DNA of 64,000 bases. Source: Streptomyces sp. NRRL B-1347 (GTDB lineage Bacteria > Actinomycetota > Actinomycetes > Streptomycetales > Streptomycetaceae). Location of the stretch: assembly GCF_000720325.1 (NCBI RefSeq), contig NZ_JOJM01000008.1:1-64000 (forward strand), in the 5' to 3' direction. This document shows positions 32,988-41,635 of this stretch, piece after piece. A model generated the notes under the pieces. That model was not told where the DNA came from, did no database searches, and saw nothing but the letters and a program-made list of their open reading frames with translations. A program made the translations under genes and the position numbers. Positions within the stretch are counted from its first letter, which is position 1. Each line of letters opens with the position of its first letter.

Positions 32988-33286
32988 GCCCCCGCGGCGA
33001 AGCCGACGAACGGAGCCCAGGCCGCGCCTTCGACGGTCACCTGGGCTCCGTTCTTGTTCTTGGAGTCGCGGATGTGGACGGTGGCGGGGGCTATCGCCAC
33101 CTCGACGCACGCGGGTCCGTCGTTGCCGCTGTGGCTACTCTTGCGCCAATCCAGGGCGACCTCAACGCAATTGGGGCCCTCGTTGCTGCTGTGGCTGCTC
33201 TTGTGCCATTCCAGGGCTACTTCGACGCAGTCGGGTCCGTCGTTGCTGCTGTAACTGCTTTTGAACCACGCCAGCTCGGCCGTCAT
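32975..33286 (-). CDS. DUF397 protein with three tandem N-terminal repeats
   Basis: A 103-residue protein in which the typical DUF397 N-terminal unit W-x-K-S-S-x-S-x-N-(D/E)-G-P-x-C-V-E-V-A occurs three times in tandem (near residues 7, 27 and 46). A single C-terminal half follows: VHIRDSKN, then GAAWAPF. One unit is the usual form, with two sometimes seen. At DNA level the copies are nearly identical, which indicates recent duplication. The ATG overlaps the stop of the XRE gene (ATGA), so the two are coupled. This is module 2 of three in the window. Confidence 0.85.
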   Translation of the reverse strand: MTAELAWFKSSYSSNDGPDCVEVALEWHKSSHSSNEGPNCVEVALDWRKSSHSGNDGPACVEVAIAPATVHIRDSKNKNGAQVTVEGAAWAPFVGFAAGAQTV

Positions 33287-34095
33287 GTCTCGTCTCCCAG
33301 CACTTTCTTGATGAACGCGAGTGACTCACGGGGCGTGAGAGCCTGCGCCCGGATCATTCCATAGCGCATCTCCAGGATCTGGACTTCCCGGGGATCGCTG
33401 ATCACGCGACTGTGGAGCTGGGCTTCGGAATGCCCCAACGTCTTGCCGTCGCGCAATTTCAGCAGGCGAAGCGGTCCAGCCATGCCCGCGTGATCCTCGC
33501 AGTCCGTCGTCATCACCTGGATCTCCACGTGCCTCAACCTGCCGACCTCCAACAGGTGTTCGAGCTGGCGCCGCAGAACCAGTCTGCCCCCGATCGGCCG
33601 CCGCAATGTCACCTCTTCCTGGACGAACGTGAGATGTGGCCGAGGATTGCGCTCGAAGACGGACTTCCGAGCCATGCGTGCTGCTACATGACTCTCGATC
33701 TCGTCCTCCGAGTACGCGGGCAGCCGCATCTCGTACAAGGCCTGGGCGTACTCCGGCGTCTGGAGCAACCCGTGGATGTGAAGACTGGCGTAGGCCCCCA
33801 GCTCGACCGACTCCTCCTCCAGCCTTTTCAGGTCCCGTACCTTCTTCGGGTACCGCGCCTCATCCGCGTCCTTCTTCATCGCCAGGATCTTGCCGCCAGC
33901 GCGCAGGACCTCGTCCGCCTTCTCCAGGAAGACCGGCTTCGGCACGCGCCGCCCCCGCTCCACCGACGACACCATCTCCTCGCCGTACCCGATGGCCGAG
34001 CCCAGCTCCGCCTGGGTCATGCCCGCCGCCTCGCGCCACGCCTTGACCTGGCGGCCCACCGCCTTGAGTACCGCCGCGGCTTCCTCGTCCTCCAT
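33283..34095 (-). CDS. XRE family regulator with DUF5753 (WhiJ-like), module 2
   Basis: A 270-residue regulator. The helix-turn-helix covers about residues 10-65 (VKAWREAAGMTQAELGSAIGYGEEMVSSVERGRRVPKP). DUF5753 follows, with HIHGLLQTPEYAQALYEM near residue 107 and VEIQVMTTDCEDHAGMAGPLRLL near residue 195. The partner DUF397 gene overlaps the stop by 4 bp, and an anti-sigma-like ATPase gene is divergent 96 bp upstream. That trio (WhiJ-like regulator, DUF397, HATPase) matches the abaA-type regulatory arrangement known in Streptomyces. The long-range role, development or antibiotic production, is inferred from family. Confidence 0.88.
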   Translation of the reverse strand: MEDEEAAAVLKAVGRQVKAWREAAGMTQAELGSAIGYGEEMVSSVERGRRVPKPVFLEKADEVLRAGGKILAMKKDADEARYPKKVRDLKRLEEESVELGAYASLHIHGLLQTPEYAQALYEMRLPAYSEDEIESHVAARMARKSVFERNPRPHLTFVQEEVTLRRPIGGRLVLRRQLEHLLEVGRLRHVEIQVMTTDCEDHAGMAGPLRLLKLRDGKTLGHSEAQLHSRVISDPREVQILEMRYGMIRAQALTPRESLAFIKKVLGDET

Positions 34096-34191
34096 TGCGG
34101 CCCACCTTCCGCGTACGAGCCGGACGGCTCCGAGCGGTACCCGGACAGTCGCTCTGCGTACCGGCTTCCCTGCTGGTCAGGGTAGACAGGA

Positions 34192-34638
34192 GTGACCACG
34201 CTGAGTGATGTGAATGGTGAAATGACTCAAGCCGCCGTCGAGGCGCGGCACTTCACTCTGCTGCTGACCGCCTCGCGAAGGGGCGCACGCCTCGCGCGGC
34301 TGCTCACGGAGCGTCAACTCAACGCCTGGGGTTGCCCGTCGGGCGATGCCCCGCACGTCGTCGCCGAGCTTGCCGCGAACGCCGTAGCGCACGGCCGCGT
34401 GCCGGGCCGGGACTTCCGCCTTACGCTGCGGCTCGACGCGGCCGGGACGCTCCGGATCGAGGTGACCGACGCCCGGGGTGACCGGATCCCGCGCATCCAG
34501 GACCCGGGCGAACACGAGGAGTCGGGGCGCGGGCTGCGCATCGTCGCGGGGTGCGCGGAGCGCTGGGGCGTGGCGGGGGCGCCCTCCGGCTGCAAGACGG
34601 TGTGGGCCGAACTCGCACCGGGTCGCGCGGAACCGTGA
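34192..34638 (+). CDS. ATP-binding protein, RsbW-like HATPase (anti-sigma-type kinase)
   Basis: A 148-residue GHKL ATPase. N-box VVAELAANAVAHGR near residue 60, G1-box EVTDARGDRIP near residue 97, G2-box GRGLRIVAGCAERWG near residue 112. Most Streptomyces proteins of this size and pattern are orphan serine kinase-like anti-sigma factor homologues linked to WhiJ/DUF397 modules. It is divergent from the XRE gene. The GTG 34192 start has AGGA only 1 nt before it; ATG 34222 with GGTGA upstream is a possible alternative, giving 138 residues and keeping all boxes. Confidence 0.85.
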   Translation: MTTLSDVNGEMTQAAVEARHFTLLLTASRRGARLARLLTERQLNAWGCPSGDAPHVVAELAANAVAHGRVPGRDFRLTLRLDAAGTLRIEVTDARGDRIPRIQDPGEHEESGRGLRIVAGCAERWGVAGAPSGCKTVWAELAPGRAEP

Positions 34639-34710
34639 CCCGGTCGGACCCGACGCCAAAGAGGAAAGAACGCGGGAGAAGAAACCACCCAGCCCCACCG
34701 TCCCCGCAGC

Positions 34711-34726
34711 TCACCCTCAAGGGTGA
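34711..34726. promoter_or_regulatory. Palindrome TCACCCT-CA-AGGGTGA upstream of HTH gene
   Basis: A perfect 7-bp dyad with 2-nt centre between the HATPase gene and the HTH gene at 34864. It is followed directly by AAC-ATG, an in-frame upstream start for the HTH gene. It could be an operator or a small hairpin at the 5' end of the transcript. Confidence 0.45.
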
Positions 34727-34863
34727 ACATGGCCAACTCGGCTGGCTTGTACCGCAGTCGATGGTGCAGCGTCGACGCCGACACCCGCAGACATGAAACG
34801 GCCCCCGCCTGGGCTGGCACCCCACGGCGAGGGCCTGTTCACCGAGGAAGGCCTAACTTCCCG

Positions 34864-35613
34864 ATGACTACTCAGCAGCCTAGCGCGCCGCCGCGCCACG
34901 CGTCCGGACGTTCCGGCTCCGGACTCCGCCACGTATCCGAAGCGCACCGCGAACGCTTCACCGTGGTCGGAAACCACCTCGCACAGCATCAAGATCTGTC
35001 ATTGACGGCGATCGGCCTGGCCACGCACATCCAGTCGCTGCCCGCCGGGTCCAGGATCGGGATCAAGGCGCTGGCGCAGCGGTTCCCCGAGGGCGAGATG
35101 CGGATCGCCGCCGCGTTACGGGAGTTGGAGGCGCACGGGTATCTGGCCCGGGTCAAGGAGCGGCTGCCGTCGGGCCGGATCGTGACGCGCACGGTGTCGT
35201 ACAACAAGCCGCCGACGCCGGAGGCCCCGCGCGAGCGGGACCCGGACCCGGACCCCGTGCCCGCCGACGCCCCGGCCGACCTGCTGCTCGGGCTGCGCGC
35301 GAGCGACCCCCGCCTGCTGCTCTCCGAGCGGGACGTACGGCGCCTGGTGCCGGGTGTCGCCGCCTGGCTGGCGCGGGGCGTACCGCCGGACGCCGTACGG
35401 GGAGCACTGACGAACGGCCTGCCGGAGGGGGTGATCCGGCACCCGGCCGCGCTCCTCGCCCACCGGCTCACCGCGCTGCTGCCGCCCCCACTGCCCGACC
35501 GGCGCCCGGCCCCGCCGCCCGATCCCTTCCAGACCTGCGACGGCTGCGACCGCGCCTTCCGCGCGGCCGACCCCGGCCGGTGCCGGGACTGCCGCGCGTA
35601 CGCGGCCGCCTAG
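34864..35613 (+). CDS. Helix-turn-helix protein with C-terminal Cys4 motif; contains a TTA codon
   Basis: A 249-residue protein. A MarR-like winged helix spans about residues 30-115 (SLTAIGLATHIQSLPAG, then IGIKALAQRFPEGEMRIAAALRELEAHGYL). A Pro/Asp-rich linker follows, then a second helical region. The end reads CDGCDRAF, then CRDC, a small zinc-ribbon-like Cys4. Leu85 is encoded by TTA at 35116-35118, the only in-frame TTA I found in the window, so translation should depend on the bldA tRNA. The start could be ATG 34864 (GAGGAAGG 12 nt upstream) or an upstream in-frame ATG at 34729. Such genes are frequent in Streptomyces; the target is unknown. Confidence 0.75.
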   Translation: MTTQQPSAPPRHASGRSGSGLRHVSEAHRERFTVVGNHLAQHQDLSLTAIGLATHIQSLPAGSRIGIKALAQRFPEGEMRIAAALRELEAHGYLARVKERLPSGRIVTRTVSYNKPPTPEAPRERDPDPDPVPADAPADLLLGLRASDPRLLLSERDVRRLVPGVAAWLARGVPPDAVRGALTNGLPEGVIRHPAALLAHRLTALLPPPLPDRRPAPPPDPFQTCDGCDRAFRAADPGRCRDCRAYAAA

Positions 35614-36212
35614 CGGGGCCGGGGGAACTCCGCCGTGTCGATGAGCCACTGACCCATCCGTACCTTGTCCCCGAACGCGAACCGCTTGTGGTCGCGGTAC
35701 TGGGGCCGGCCACCGATGGTGCCCGGGGGGCTGTACACGCTGACCGTGCCGTCGCGCGGATCGACGATCGCGTAGCAGGGCACGCCCATGCACGGGTAGT
35801 CCCGCAGCTTCTTGATGTAGTCGTTCTCGGGGTTGGACTTGGAGACGACCTCGACGGCCAGGTCGACGTCGGGGGCGAACGCGGGTGCGTCGTCGTCCGA
35901 CGCCTCGTAGGCGTCCTGCGACATCACGACGAGGTCGGCGGTCCGGTAGAAGCCGAGCTCAGGATGCTCGATCTTCGTCTCCGCCATGGTCGCGGCACGC
36001 TCGTCCTGGTCTTCGATCTGCCTGACGAGCAGGCTGACGATCCGGCCGTGCCGTTTGGTCGGATTGACCAGGACGATGTCGATCCTGTTGTCCGTGATCT
36101 CGGCCCGCACGCGCTCGCCGCGCCGGTCCGCCGCGTCGGTGAAGTCATCGGCCAAGTCACGCAGTTGGTAGTAGAGGTCCTGGGATGCCGGTTCGCTGGG
36201 CCGAGCGCTCAC
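35610..36212 (-). CDS. Uma2 family (DUF820) protein, second member
   Basis: A 200-residue Uma2-like protein. Core segments: FAPDVDLAVEVVSKSNPENDY near residue 118 (D and E-x-x-S of the PD-(D/E)XK-like site), then YIKKLRDYPCMGVPCYAIVDPRDG, the family signature. The GTG start at 36212 has GGAGG 6 nt upstream; the earlier in-frame start at 36245 does not. Its 3' end overlaps the HTH gene by 4 bp, convergently. Only distantly similar to the member at 10639. Confidence 0.85.
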   Translation of the reverse strand: MSARPSEPASQDLYYQLRDLADDFTDAADRRGERVRAEITDNRIDIVLVNPTKRHGRIVSLLVRQIEDQDERAATMAETKIEHPELGFYRTADLVVMSQDAYEASDDDAPAFAPDVDLAVEVVSKSNPENDYIKKLRDYPCMGVPCYAIVDPRDGTVSVYSPPGTIGGRPQYRDHKRFAFGDKVRMGQWLIDTAEFPRPR

Positions 36213-36310
36213 CTCGTACCTCCGTCCAGCTGGGCACGTCCACATACGTCCCTGACGTGCAACGTACCGTGATGCGGAGGCGGGCGGGCGCGTGGCTTAG
36301 CCTTCGGCGC

Positions 36311-36700
36311 ATGAGCGAGCGACGTGCGATTTTCAGCGGTTCGACCTTCGAGGAGCAGATCGGATACGCCCGGGCCGTGGTCGACGGCGACTGGGTGCAC
36401 GTGTCCGGGACGACCGGGTTCGACTACGCGACCATGACCATCTCCGCCGACGTGGTGGACCAGGCCGAGCAGTGCGTACGCAACATCGAGGCGGCCCTCG
36501 CCGAGGCCGGCTGCACCCTCGCCGACGTGGTGCGCGTGCGCTACCTGCTGCCCGAGCGCGCCGACTTCGAACCCTGCTGGCCGGTCCTGCGCCGCGCCTT
36601 CGGCGACGTCCGGCCGGCCGCCACGATGCTGGTCTGCGGCCTCGCCGACCCCCGCATGAAGATCGAGATCGAGACGTACGCGCGCCGCCGGGACGGCTAG
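36311..36700 (+). CDS. RidA family protein
   Basis: A 129-residue RidA/YjgF-fold protein, normal length. GDWVHVSGTTGFDY near residue 26, the central helices QAEQCVRNIEAALAEAGCTLADVVRVRYLL near residue 52, and PAATMLVCGLADPRMKIEIETYA at the C-terminus. RidA members deaminate reactive enamine or imine intermediates; the pattern RMKIEIE replaces the canonical arginine-containing active site, so the activity may differ. The gene precedes the STAND ATPase gene by 83 bp in the same direction. Confidence 0.85.
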   Translation: MSERRAIFSGSTFEEQIGYARAVVDGDWVHVSGTTGFDYATMTISADVVDQAEQCVRNIEAALAEAGCTLADVVRVRYLLPERADFEPCWPVLRRAFGDVRPAATMLVCGLADPRMKIEIETYARRRDG

Positions 36701-36783
36701 GCCGCACCGGTCTCGGCGGAGCCCGGCGCTCCGGGGCCTCGTGGTGGACACTGGACCGCCAGGGACGCGGGCAGGGGAGGCCG

Positions 36784-39700
36784 ATGAGCGAGCCGTCGAT
36801 GCAGGAACTGATCCGCCGGCGGAGGCGATCGGGCTTCGTGGGGCGCCGGGACGAACTCGCCGCGTTCCGCGACAACTTCGACGTGCCGGTGTCCGACGAG
36901 CGCCACCGCTTCCTCTTCCACGTGCACGGCAACGCGGGCGTCGGCAAGACGTCGCTGGTCCAGGAGCTGGAGCAGATCGCCAGGCAGCAGGGCGCGTTGA
37001 CCGCCTACGTCGACGAAGCGGTCGGCAGCGTGCCGGAGCTGATGGCCGTGGTGAGCGCCGAGTTCGCCCGGCGGGGCCGCAGGTGCAAGGAGCTCGACCG
37101 GATGCTCACCGCGCACCGGGAACGGCGGCACGAGGCCGAGATGGCGAGCCTCGCGGCGACGGCCGACCTCGGCCAGGACCCGGGCGCCGCCCCGCCCCCT
37201 TCGGCGGGCAGCATGACGGCGGCCCGCGCGGGTCTCGCGGGGCTCGGCCTGCTCCCCGGTGTCGGCGCGCTCGCGGGCGCCGTCGATCCGGCCCAGCTGG
37301 CGCAGGGCGCCGACCGGCTGCGGGCCGGGCTGAGCGCCCGGTTCCGCAACCAGGAGGACGTCCAGCTGGTCCTGTCCCCGGAGCGGGTGCTGACTCCGGT
37401 GCTCCTCGGTGAGCTGGTCGACGCCGCACGCGCGTACCCGTGGGTCGTCCTGTTCTTCGACACGTACGAACGGATCGGTCCGTTCCTCGACGGCTGGTTG
37501 TGCGACGTGATGACGACCGACAGGTACGGGGCCCTGCCCGCCAACCTCGTCGTCGTGACCGCGGGACAGCAGGCCTTCGACACGGCCCGGTGGGACGGCT
37601 ACCTCGACTTCATGACGGACGTACCGCTGGAGCCGTTCACGGAGCTGGAGGCGCGCGGGCTCCTGGCCGGGAAGGGCGTGACCGCCGAGCCGGTCGTCGA
37701 GGAGGTGCTCCGTCTCTCCGGCGGCCTCCCCGTCCTGGTGTCGACGCTCGCCGAGAGCCGCCCCACCGCCCCGGACGGTGTCGGGGACCCGTGTGCCACG
37801 GCCGTGGAGCGCTTCCTGAAGTGGGAGCCGGACCCCGTGCGGCGCGCGGTGGCCCTGGCGTGCGCGCTGCCGCGCGGCCTTGACGAGGACGTGTTCCGGG
37901 CCGCGGTGGACGGCCTGTGCGCCGAGGAGGAGGTGCCGGGACTCTTCGCGTGGCTGCGGAAGCTGCCGTTCGTCAGTGACCGCGGGGACCGGCTCGTCTA
38001 CCACGACGTGGTGCGCGACCCGATGCTGCGGTTGCAGCGGCAGCGGTCGCCGCGGGGGTGGGCGGAGCGGCACGGGAGGCTCGCGGGGACGTTCGGGGCG
38101 TGGCGGGCGGAGACCGAGGCCTCGCTCGACGCCGACGAGCTGTGGATCGACGGGCGGTGGCGGGAGCTGCGGCTCGCGGAGTCGTACCACCTGCTGTGCG
38201 CGGGCGAGCGGGCGGCGCTGCCGGACGTCCTGCGCGATGTGGTCAGCGCGTGCAACCAGGGGGAGTCCGTCGCCCGGCAGTGGGCGCGGGTCCTGGCGGA
38301 CGCGGGCGGGGACTCCACGGGCCGGGTGGCGGAGGAGTGGGGGCGTGACCTGCTGGCGGCGCTCGGCCGCGACGACCTCACGGTGCCGCTGGGGCTGCTG
38401 ATCGACCGGGCCGGGTTCGACCCCCGGCGCCGGGCCCTCGCACATGCGATACGGGGCCGGTTCCGGCGCCAGAGCGGCGCCCACGAGGGCTCGCTGGCCG
38501 ACTACGACCGGGCCGTCGCCCTCGACCCGGAGCTGGTGCGCGCCTACCGCGGCAGAGCCAGCACGCACGGCAAACGGGGCGACTACGCCGCCGGGCTCGT
38601 GGACCTGGACCGGGCCGACGCGCTCGCACCGGACCAGATCGTGACCCTCCGCATGCGAGGTGAGTTCCAGCGGGTCCTCGGGCACTACGAGGAGGCCGTC
38701 GACGACCTGGGCCGGGCGATCGAGCTGGCCCCCGAGCAGGAGTACGCCTGGGCGTCACGGGGCGCCGCCCTGCACAGCCTGGGCCGCCTCGACGAAGCGC
38801 TCGGCGACTTCGACCGGGCCCTGGAGCTGAAGCCGGACTACACCTGGGCGCTGGTGAAGCGCGCGCGACTGTACGTGAGCCTCGGCCGGTCCGAGCGCGC
38901 CCTCGCGGACCTGGACCGGGCCGTCGACGACTCCGCCGACTGGGCGTGGGTGTGGTGCGTGCGGGGCGACGTACTGCGCATCGCGCGCCGCTACGAGGAA
39001 GCGCTCGCGGACTACAGCCGTGCGCTCGGGATCGACGACGGGTACGCGTCGGGCTACGCGGGCCGCGGAGTCACCTTGCTCGGCCTCGACCGGCCGCGCG
39101 AGGCCCTCGTGGACCTGGACCGGGCCCTCGAACTCGCCCCGGACCGGGCGTGGGCGCTCGCCCAGCGGTCCCGCGCGCGCCGTCACCTCGGCCACTACGA
39201 GGGCGCCCTCGCCGATGCCGACCGGGCCGTCGAGCTGTGGCCCGACTCGCCGTGGGTGCGGTACTGCCGGGCGCGGGCGCTGGTCGACCTGCACCGGGAC
39301 GAGGAAGCCCGTGCGGAGCTCGACCGGGCCGTCGACAAGGCCCCCGACTACGGACCCGCGCTGGCCCTGCGCGGCAGGGTCCACTCCGAGCTCGGGCTGC
39401 ACGAGCAGGCGCTGCGGGACCTGGACCGCGCGGTGGCGACCGACGCGGACCGCCCCTCGCTCCGTGAGGGCAGATGCCTCGTCCAGGTGCGCGTCGGCCG
39501 GCTCACCGGGGCCGCGGAGGACCTCGCCCGTCTCACGGCCCAGGGCAAGTCCTCCGAGTGGGCGCGCTGCATGGAAGCGGCGCTCCACCTCGTGACCGGG
39601 CACCCCGGCCCGGCACTGTCCTGCCTCACCGCCGACGGCGGGAACAGCGTCGCCCGGGTCGCCTTCGGCGCGGACGCGCTGGCTCAGGCGTACCGCCTCC

Positions 39701-40125
39701 TGGGGCGCTGGCCGCAGGCGCGCGCGGCGGCCTCGGCCCTGCGCGCCCACGACGGAACGCTCGGCGCGCTGGCCCACGCCCTCGCCGTGAGCGGCTGCGA
39801 GGGGGCGGCGGCGGCCCGCACCGCCTGGCAGGACGCGGACCGGCTGCTGCGGGCCGACGGGCGCAGGCCCGCCGAGGTCACGTACCTGAGCGCCGTGGTC
39901 GCCGCCGGTCTCGCCGACTGGGCCGCGCTCGACGCCCGCCTCGCCCGCTGCGTCCCGCTCGACGACCCCCGCATGAACTGGGCGGACCGCGCCGAACTGG
40001 TGGACCTCCTCACGGAACTGCGCCGCGCCCCCGGCGCCGACCGCGCCCGGCTCGCGCCTCGTGTGGCGCGGGTGGCCGAGGCCCGCGACGCCTTCCGGGC
40101 GCGCTACGCGGAGCCGCCCGCGTAG
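36784..40125 (+). CDS. Large STAND-type ATPase with ten tandem TPR repeats
   Basis: A 1113-residue cytosolic protein. The N-terminus SGFVGRRDELAAF leads into a STAND/AAA NTPase: Walker A GNAGVGKTSLV near residue 50, a Walker B-like segment WVVLFFDTYERIG near residue 225, and a helical arm. From about residue 560 to 900 there are ten consecutive 34-residue TPR units of the form Y-E-E-A-L-x-D-L-D-R-A-x-E-L-x-P-D, followed by a further helical region. No DNA-binding domain, nuclease, protease or TIR domain is evident. STAND proteins act as switches that oligomerise on ligand binding; some are anti-phage sensors, but no effector is visible here. GGGAGG precedes the ATG. The 3' end overlaps the MmyB-like gene by 22 bp. 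Confidence 0.85.
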   Translation: MSEPSMQELIRRRRRSGFVGRRDELAAFRDNFDVPVSDERHRFLFHVHGNAGVGKTSLVQELEQIARQQGALTAYVDEAVGSVPELMAVVSAEFARRGRRCKELDRMLTAHRERRHEAEMASLAATADLGQDPGAAPPPSAGSMTAARAGLAGLGLLPGVGALAGAVDPAQLAQGADRLRAGLSARFRNQEDVQLVLSPERVLTPVLLGELVDAARAYPWVVLFFDTYERIGPFLDGWLCDVMTTDRYGALPANLVVVTAGQQAFDTARWDGYLDFMTDVPLEPFTELEARGLLAGKGVTAEPVVEEVLRLSGGLPVLVSTLAESRPTAPDGVGDPCATAVERFLKWEPDPVRRAVALACALPRGLDEDVFRAAVDGLCAEEEVPGLFAWLRKLPFVSDRGDRLVYHDVVRDPMLRLQRQRSPRGWAERHGRLAGTFGAWRAETEASLDADELWIDGRWRELRLAESYHLLCAGERAALPDVLRDVVSACNQGESVARQWARVLADAGGDSTGRVAEEWGRDLLAALGRDDLTVPLGLLIDRAGFDPRRRALAHAIRGRFRRQSGAHEGSLADYDRAVALDPELVRAYRGRASTHGKRGDYAAGLVDLDRADALAPDQIVTLRMRGEFQRVLGHYEEAVDDLGRAIELAPEQEYAWASRGAALHSLGRLDEALGDFDRALELKPDYTWALVKRARLYVSLGRSERALADLDRAVDDSADWAWVWCVRGDVLRIARRYEEALADYSRALGIDDGYASGYAGRGVTLLGLDRPREALVDLDRALELAPDRAWALAQRSRARRHLGHYEGALADADRAVELWPDSPWVRYCRARALVDLHRDEEARAELDRAVDKAPDYGPALALRGRVHSELGLHEQALRDLDRAVATDADRPSLREGRCLVQVRVGRLTGAAEDLARLTAQGKSSEWARCMEAALHLVTGHPGPALSCLTADGGNSVARVAFGADALAQAYRLLGRWPQARAAASALRAHDGTLGALAHALAVSGCEGAAAARTAWQDADRLLRADGRRPAEVTYLSAVVAAGLADWAALDARLARCVPLDDPRMNWADRAELVDLLTELRRAPGADRARLAPRVARVAEARDAFRARYAEPPA

Positions 40126-41021
40126 CGTCGTCGGTCCGGCGCGGAAGGCGGCCCGCCGACCGGCGTCTGGACCAGGACGGCGCCGGCCCCCGGCCCCGGT
40201 GCCAGGAGCAAGGTCATCTCGTACGGTCGCTCGTCGCCGGTGGGGGTGGTGAGGGTGACGGCGCGGGGGGTGAAGTCGGCCACCGAGCGGCAGGCCCACC
40301 ACGGGTCGAGCTCGGGGCGCTCGGTGCGCAGGAGGGCGGTCACCTCGTGGCTTCGGGACGGCGGGGGCTCGCGGTCGGCGCGGGTGCGGAAGTGCCGGTA
40401 GAGGTCCACGGCAAGGGGCTGCCAGTCGGGCAGGACGCGCTGGTGGGCGGGGTCGGTGGCCAGGAGCAGCAGGAGGTTGCGGCGGGCCGCGGGGACACCG
40501 GCCGGGTCGGGCCAGAGCGCCGCGTACGGGCCGTTCCAGGCGTGCAGGTCCAGGGCCGGGTCGAGGAGCGCGGCCGGGGTGGGCCAACTGTCCAGCATCG
40601 GCTGGTGGTCCGGGGGCGCGGCGGGGGCCGTCTCGCAGGGGGCGTAACCCGCCAGGGCGAGGGCGTGGCGGTGCGCCGCGGCGTCCAGGCGCAGGGTCCG
40701 CGCCACCGCGTCCAGGACCTGCCGCGAGGTGTCGACGCGGCCCTGCTCCAGCCAGGTGTACCAGGCCACCGAGACGCCGGAGAGCGCCGCGACCTCCTCG
40801 CGGCGCAGGCCGGACGTGCGCCGCCGCGGCGTGCCCGGGAGCCCCACGTCAGCCGGGGTCACGCGCTCACGGTGCGCACGCAGAAAGCCACCGAGCCGGT
40901 GGCGGAGCGCGGCGGGGGCCGGGGCCGGGGCCGTCGCTGGGGTGGTCCGTGGGGTGGGCGCCGGGGCCGTCGGCGAGTTCGCCAGCGGGGTGGTCGGGGG
41001 CCCCGGCAGCTGGTCCGTCAT
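40104..41021 (-). CDS. XRE regulator with MmyB-like ligand-binding domain
   Basis: A 305-residue protein. After a Pro/Ala-rich leader, residues 38-105 form the helix-turn-helix: RHRLGGFLRAHRE, then TSGLRREEVAALSGVSVAWYTWLEQGRV. The C-terminal MmyB-like PAS-type domain includes LHAWNGPYAALW, LLLLLATDP and WWACRSVADFTP. Regulators of this class usually control one adjacent divergent gene; here that is the VOC gene at 41091, 69 bp away. GGAGG sits 7 nt before the ATG. Confidence 0.87.
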   Translation of the reverse strand: MTDQLPGPPTTPLANSPTAPAPTPRTTPATAPAPAPAALRHRLGGFLRAHRERVTPADVGLPGTPRRRTSGLRREEVAALSGVSVAWYTWLEQGRVDTSRQVLDAVARTLRLDAAAHRHALALAGYAPCETAPAAPPDHQPMLDSWPTPAALLDPALDLHAWNGPYAALWPDPAGVPAARRNLLLLLATDPAHQRVLPDWQPLAVDLYRHFRTRADREPPPSRSHEVTALLRTERPELDPWWACRSVADFTPRAVTLTTPTGDERPYEMTLLLAPGPGAGAVLVQTPVGGPPSAPDRRRYAGGSA

Positions 41022-41090
41022 CGTGTTACCTCCGCTCACCCCATGAACACCCCCCTGGCCGGCCTCCATTCCCGGGGCGAGGGTTGCCGC

Positions 41091-41531
41091 ATGAGCAACG
41101 ACATCGACCTCACCCCCACCGTCTGGCGCCGCGTCAACGACTCCTCCGGCTTCACCGCGCCCCGCACCCTCATCCGCGTCTACACCCCCACCGGAACCCT
41201 GGAGTCCGTCGCCTCCTTCTACGAGCGGCTGCTCGGCGTGGAGCGGGACATGTGGTTCACGTATCCGGAGAAGCGGCTCGCGCTCGCCGTCGTCGGGAGC
41301 TTCCTGCTCGTCGAGGGCGACGAGGAGACGCTCGCCCTGTTCCGGGCCACGGACGGCACGCTGATCATCGACTCCGCCGAGACGTACCTGACCCGGCTCG
41401 CGGCGGAGGAGGGCACCGAGATCCTCGACCCGCCGCACCGCGTCCCGACCGGCACGGGCTTCACCGTCCGGCACCCCGACGGCACCGTCGTCGAATACGT
41501 CGAACACCGCCCAACTCCCGACGGGAACTAG
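41091..41531 (+). CDS. VOC family protein, probable target of the MmyB-like regulator
   Basis: A 146-residue protein with one vicinal oxygen chelate unit: RTLIRVYTPTGTLESVASFYERLLG near residue 25 and FTVRHPDGTVVEYVEHRP at the end. The typical metal residues appear only in part (no His on the first strand), so the protein may bind a ligand rather than catalyse metal chemistry. It is divergent from the MmyB-like regulator, with the shared promoter region at 41022-41090 containing no clear dyad. Confidence 0.78.
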   Translation: MSNDIDLTPTVWRRVNDSSGFTAPRTLIRVYTPTGTLESVASFYERLLGVERDMWFTYPEKRLALAVVGSFLLVEGDEETLALFRATDGTLIIDSAETYLTRLAAEEGTEILDPPHRVPTGTGFTVRHPDGTVVEYVEHRPTPDGN

Positions 41532-41635
41532 GGAAACCGCACCTTCCGCACAAACCACTTGCCCCCTGAACCCACCGTTCCCGTTCGATTACAGTGCTGC
41601 GGAGTCGGTCGGCGAGGCACGGGAAAGGGGGTTCG

